DNA of 9,104 nucleotides, taken from contig JAEZXP010000042.1 in assembly GCA_023419655.1 (NCBI GenBank), positions 1 through 9,104 on the forward strand. The letters run 5' to 3'. The notes beneath the pieces were generated by a model, which saw nothing but the letters and a program-made list of their open reading frames with translations, did not search any database and was not told the origin of the DNA. Within the stretch, counting starts at the first letter, position 1, and each line of letters begins with the position of its first letter. Positions 7,087 to 9,104 of this stretch are shown one piece after another. This stretch comes from Bacillota bacterium (GTDB lineage Bacteria; Bacillota; Clostridia; Lachnospirales; Lachnospiraceae). A program made the position numbers and the translations under genes.

Positions 7087-7533
7087 ATGGAGGCGGTTCA
7101 TTCAAAGCAATATATTGATGTAAGACTGGGTGAGGATTTATACGGCATCGAGATAAAATATATTGATAATATTATTGTAATGCATAATATTACAAGAGTA
7201 CCGAAGTCACAGCCGTATTTTCTCGGCATCATTAATCTGAGAGGTGAGATTATTCCTGTAATGAGTCTGAAAAGAAAGCTGGCTCTTGGGGAGGATGAAT
7301 TTACATCAAAGACAAGAATCATGATTCTAAAACCGGAGCCGCAGGCTGCACCGGTAGGAATCATTGTAGATGAGGTAAATGAAGTGATTACCTTGAATCA
7401 TGATGATGTGAAGCGGATGACTTACGATGAAAAAGACAGCAAAGCCAGTTATAGTGCAGGAATTGGTAAATTCGGCAATGAGCTTATAAATATATTGAAC
7501 ATTCCGGAGATAATAGGTGACAAGGATGAATAA
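7087..7533 (+). CDS. cheW: Chemotaxis coupling protein CheW
   Basis: CheW links receptors to the P5 domain of CheA in the signalling array. The product is 148 residues, a single CheW (SH3-like double barrel) domain, which is the normal length. Family features are the opening YIDVRLGEDLYGIEI, the segment ITRVPKSQPYFLGIINLRG with EIIPVMSLKRKL, and GIIVDEVNEVITL. It lacks the kinase domains of CheA and any receiver domain, so it is CheW and not CheV. A strong GGAGGT at 7075-7080 lies 6 bases before the ATG. It follows cheA after 49 bases, the largest gap up to that point, where a candidate flagellar sigma promoter sits. Confidence 0.96.
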   Translation: MEAVHSKQYIDVRLGEDLYGIEIKYIDNIIVMHNITRVPKSQPYFLGIINLRGEIIPVMSLKRKLALGEDEFTSKTRIMILKPEPQAAPVGIIVDEVNEVITLNHDDVKRMTYDEKDSKASYSAGIGKFGNELINILNIPEIIGDKDE

Positions 7534-7563
7534 TCGTTCTTAAATATCTGGGGAGGTGCATGG

Positions 7564-8193
7564 ATGTCAGAAATAAATTTAAACGGAATTAATAATATGC
7601 AGTATGATGTACTTCGCGAAATCGGAAATATCGGAGCAGGAAATGCAACGACAGCACTTTCTCAAATGATAAATTCAAGGATTGAGATGAATGTACCGAA
7701 GGTAGAGCTGCTAGAGTTTAAAGAGCTTTCAGATATAGTCGGCGGAGCAGAAAAGATTGTTATCGGTATATTGTTTGCCATCTCAGGAGATATTGACGGA
7801 ATGATGATGTTCATGCTGGATAAGGAGGCAGGAGGGCATCTTGTTGACCTTCTTCTGGGGAATTATGAAAAGCAGAAAGATGATGACAGTACGGAATTTA
7901 GTGAAATGGAGCTTTCTGCACTGAATGAAATCGGAAATATCATATCGGGAGCATATTTATCATCGTTATCCTCCCTGACGAGATTAACCATAGCCCCCAG
8001 CATACCATATATGGCTATCGATATGGCAGGAGCAATCTTAAGCGTACCGGCTATTGAATTCGGAAAAATTGGCGATAGAGCCCTTTTGATTGAGACGGAA
8101 TTTGGTGATAAGGATAATTCAGTTAACGGTTATTTTATACTGATACCGACACTGGATTCGTATGCGGCTATTTTAAAATCATTGGGGCTATAG
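7564..8193 (+). CDS. cheC: CheY-P phosphatase CheC
   Basis: CheC dephosphorylates CheY-P and binds CheD, linking adaptation to CheY-P level. The product is 209 residues, the usual size. The CheC/FliY/CheX active-site pattern [D/S]xxxExxN, 22 residues, then P, occurs twice: D15, E19, N22, P45, and S118, E122, N125, P148. Both sites are intact, which distinguishes it from single-site variants and from CheX, and the absence of a FliN-like C-terminal domain excludes FliY. The ATG at 7564 follows GGGAGGT (7551-7557) with 6-base spacing; an ATG at 7560 is out of frame. The intergenic distance to cheW is 30 bases. cheD follows within ten bases, as expected for interacting partners. Confidence 0.96.
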   Translation: MSEINLNGINNMQYDVLREIGNIGAGNATTALSQMINSRIEMNVPKVELLEFKELSDIVGGAEKIVIGILFAISGDIDGMMMFMLDKEAGGHLVDLLLGNYEKQKDDDSTEFSEMELSALNEIGNIISGAYLSSLSSLTRLTIAPSIPYMAIDMAGAILSVPAIEFGKIGDRALLIETEFGDKDNSVNGYFILIPTLDSYAAILKSLGL

Positions 8194-8202
8194 GGTGGAT
8201 AA

Positions 8203-8688
8203 ATGAACAATATGATAAAGGTAGGCATGGCCGATGGCAATGTATGCAGGCCGCCGGATGGAGTAACAACACTGGGACTTGGTTCCTGTGTCGGAATCGT
8301 GCTGTATGATCCTGTTAAGAAGATTGCCGGATTGGTGCATATCATGCTTCCGGATAGTAAGAAGATTATTAATAACGCAAATAAATATAAGTTTGCTGAT
8401 ACGGGAATTGACATGCTCATTCTGGAGATGACAAAGTTAGGTGCGGTTTCTAAAAACCTTGTTGCAAAAATAGCCGGGGGAGCACAGATGTTTAGCTTTA
8501 GCAATAATCTTGAGATGATGCGCATCGGTGAACGCAATGTGGAGGCTACGAAGGAAAAGCTGAAAGAGTTGAGGATTCCTTTAGTGTCCGAGGATACCGG
8601 TGCGAACTATGGTAGGACGATAGAGTTCTATCCGGAGACAGGGTTGCTGCATATCCGCTCCGTTGGTAAGCCTACAAAGATTATTTAG
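8203..8688 (+). CDS. cheD: Chemoreceptor glutamine deamidase CheD
   Basis: CheD deamidates specific glutamines in chemoreceptors and also binds CheC, raising its phosphatase activity. The product is 161 residues, the normal length. By comparison with the known catalytic set Thr-Cys-His, the residues here are T23, C29 in LGLGSCVGIVLYDP, and H46 in GLVHIMLP. Other family features are YKFADTGIDML and AKIAGGAQMF, and the late segment SEDTGANYGRTIEF. The ribosome binding site GGGTGG (8193-8198) overlaps the cheC stop codon, so translation is probably coupled. An ATG three codons downstream is a possible alternative start, but the spacing of the site to 8203 is acceptable. The gene is intact. Confidence 0.96.
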   Translation: MNNMIKVGMADGNVCRPPDGVTTLGLGSCVGIVLYDPVKKIAGLVHIMLPDSKKIINNANKYKFADTGIDMLILEMTKLGAVSKNLVAKIAGGAQMFSFSNNLEMMRIGERNVEATKEKLKELRIPLVSEDTGANYGRTIEFYPETGLLHIRSVGKPTKII

Positions 8689-8726
8689 ATAAAGTTCCAG
8701 ACGATGAAGAAAGGCGGGTTATTTGA

Positions 8727-9014
8727 ATGCGTGAAAGATTTATACCTGCACTGATTACGCTGATAGCAGGAGCTGTAACCTGTATTATTGATATATATCG
8801 CAAGGCTGATTTATTGTCCAGTCTTAAACGGCTTTTGCTGGTTCTTGTTATCTTTTATATGATAGGCTTGGCAGCGAAAGCAATTATAAATAGAGTTACC
8901 CGCGTAGAGCCTCAAAATGAATCGGAAGCTGCGGAAAATGAATCAGGAGACAGTGCCGAGAGCGATGATGCAGAACCGGATAAGCCGGAAGATAAATATG
9001 GTATATCCGAATAA
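8727..9014 (+). CDS. Small membrane protein of unknown function with acidic C-terminal tail
   Basis: I do not recognise a family. The 95-residue product has two hydrophobic stretches, about 5-21 (FIPALITLIAGAVTCII) and about 36-54 (LLLVLVIFYMIGLAAKAII), separated by a short polar, basic loop (RKADLLSSLKR). The tail from 61 to 95 contains 14 acidic and 2 basic residues and is probably disordered. The start is supported by AAGGCGG at 8711-8717, 9 bases before the ATG. The base composition and codon use look like those of the neighbours. It lies between cheD and a probable sigma-factor gene, a place where Bacillus has no gene, so a role in motility is likely but unproven. Conservation in related operons would confirm that it is a real gene. 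Confidence 0.8.
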   Translation: MRERFIPALITLIAGAVTCIIDIYRKADLLSSLKRLLLVLVIFYMIGLAAKAIINRVTRVEPQNESEAAENESGDSAESDDAEPDKPEDKYGISE

Positions 9015-9064
9015 ACCAAACACAAGTGATAGGAATATTTCAAGTCAATGATTTAGGCGTAAGC

Positions 9065-9072
9065 AAAGGGAG
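9065..9072 (+). promoter_or_regulatory. Ribosome binding site for the gene starting at 9079
   Basis: The stretch aaagggag lies 6 bases before the ATG at 9079, a good spacing. This is the main support for calling that ATG a real start. The rest of 9015-9064 holds no recognisable promoter or hairpin. Confidence 0.6.
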
Positions 9073-9078
9073 TATTGT

Positions 9079-9104
9079 ATGAATACGCAAGAGAGGCAGA
9101 AGCT
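9079..9104 (+). CDS. Start of a gene cut by the window edge, probably flagellar sigma factor FliA/SigD
   Basis: The ATG at 9079 opens a frame that reads MNTQERQK and remains open to the end of the window. Eight complete codons are too few to identify a family. The assignment to the flagellar sigma factor is from synteny: in the Bacillus-type fla/che operon the gene after cheD is sigD. A charged, glutamine/glutamate-rich N-terminus before the sigma region 2 helices would be normal. No gene symbol is given because the sequence alone does not show the function. Confidence 0.5.

Noticed and set aside
8174..8202. TAAA and GTGGATAA as a flagellar sigma promoter before cheD
   Set aside because: The spacing is 17 bases, outside the usual range, and the -10-like part is the ribosome binding site and leader of cheD.
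8130..8537. 135-codon minus-strand open frame opposite cheC/cheD
   Set aside because: It is antisense to the catalytic region of CheD and the end of CheC, with no family resemblance. It is a shadow frame.
8690..8707. TAAAGTTC with GACGATGA as a flagellar sigma promoter before the small membrane gene
   Set aside because: The upstream box matches well, but the two boxes are only 6 bases apart, which does not fit sigma-28 promoters, and no -10 match exists at the right distance.
9015..9078. Terminator or riboswitch in the gap before the last gene
   Set aside because: At 64 bases it is too short for a riboswitch, and no stem followed by a T-run is visible.
1..9104. An undescribed defence, mobile or biosynthetic system
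   Set aside because: Every gene but the small membrane protein and the cut final gene belongs to a recognised flagellar or chemotaxis family, in conserved order and without transposase, integrase, repeat array or attachment-site signs.

Overview
The window is a compact, single-strand stretch of a flagellar/chemotaxis (fla/che) operon from a motile, low-to-mid GC Firmicute. All genes are on the + strand, and gaps are at most about 60 bases. The gene set and order (flhA-flhF-flhG-cheB-cheA-cheW-cheC-cheD, then a probable sigma-factor start) match the Bacillus-type fla/che operon. The strong GGAGG-type ribosome binding sites, the CheC/CheD pair, the FlhF/FlhG pair and the added PilZ gene fit a clostridial relative, most likely Lachnospiraceae. 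The family assignment is an inference from style and synteny, not a database match.

Layout: 1-989 holds the cytosolic half of FlhA, the export gate. 989-3077 holds FlhF and FlhG, which set the place and number of flagella. 3091-3852 holds a YcgR/MotI-type PilZ protein, expected to bind cyclic di-GMP. 3839-7037 holds CheB and CheA, the receptor methylesterase and the histidine kinase. A 49-base gap follows, with a candidate sigma-28/sigma-D promoter at its upstream edge. 7087-8688 holds CheW, CheC and CheD, the coupling protein, the CheY-P phosphatase and the receptor deamidase. 8727-9014 encodes an unrecognised 95-residue membrane protein with an acidic tail. A new reading frame opens at 9079 and runs off the end; by position it should be the flagellar sigma factor (FliA/SigD).

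How they work together: FlhA exports flagellar subunits at a basal body placed by the FlhF GTPase and its activator FlhG. Receptors signal through CheW to CheA, which phosphorylates CheY (not in this window) and CheB. CheB, CheC and CheD provide adaptation. The PilZ protein probably couples cyclic di-GMP to motor output. CheR, CheY and the receptors are not in this window.

I found no mobile element, CRISPR array, RNA gene or undescribed defence-like system; this is mostly a conserved housekeeping locus. The points worth a second look are small: a 10-bp tandem repeat at the pilZ/cheB junction whose contraction would fuse the two proteins in frame, a candidate sigma-28 promoter before cheW, a long charged insertion in the PilZ domain, the unknown membrane protein next to the sigma factor, and in-frame linker repeats in FlhF, FlhG and CheA.
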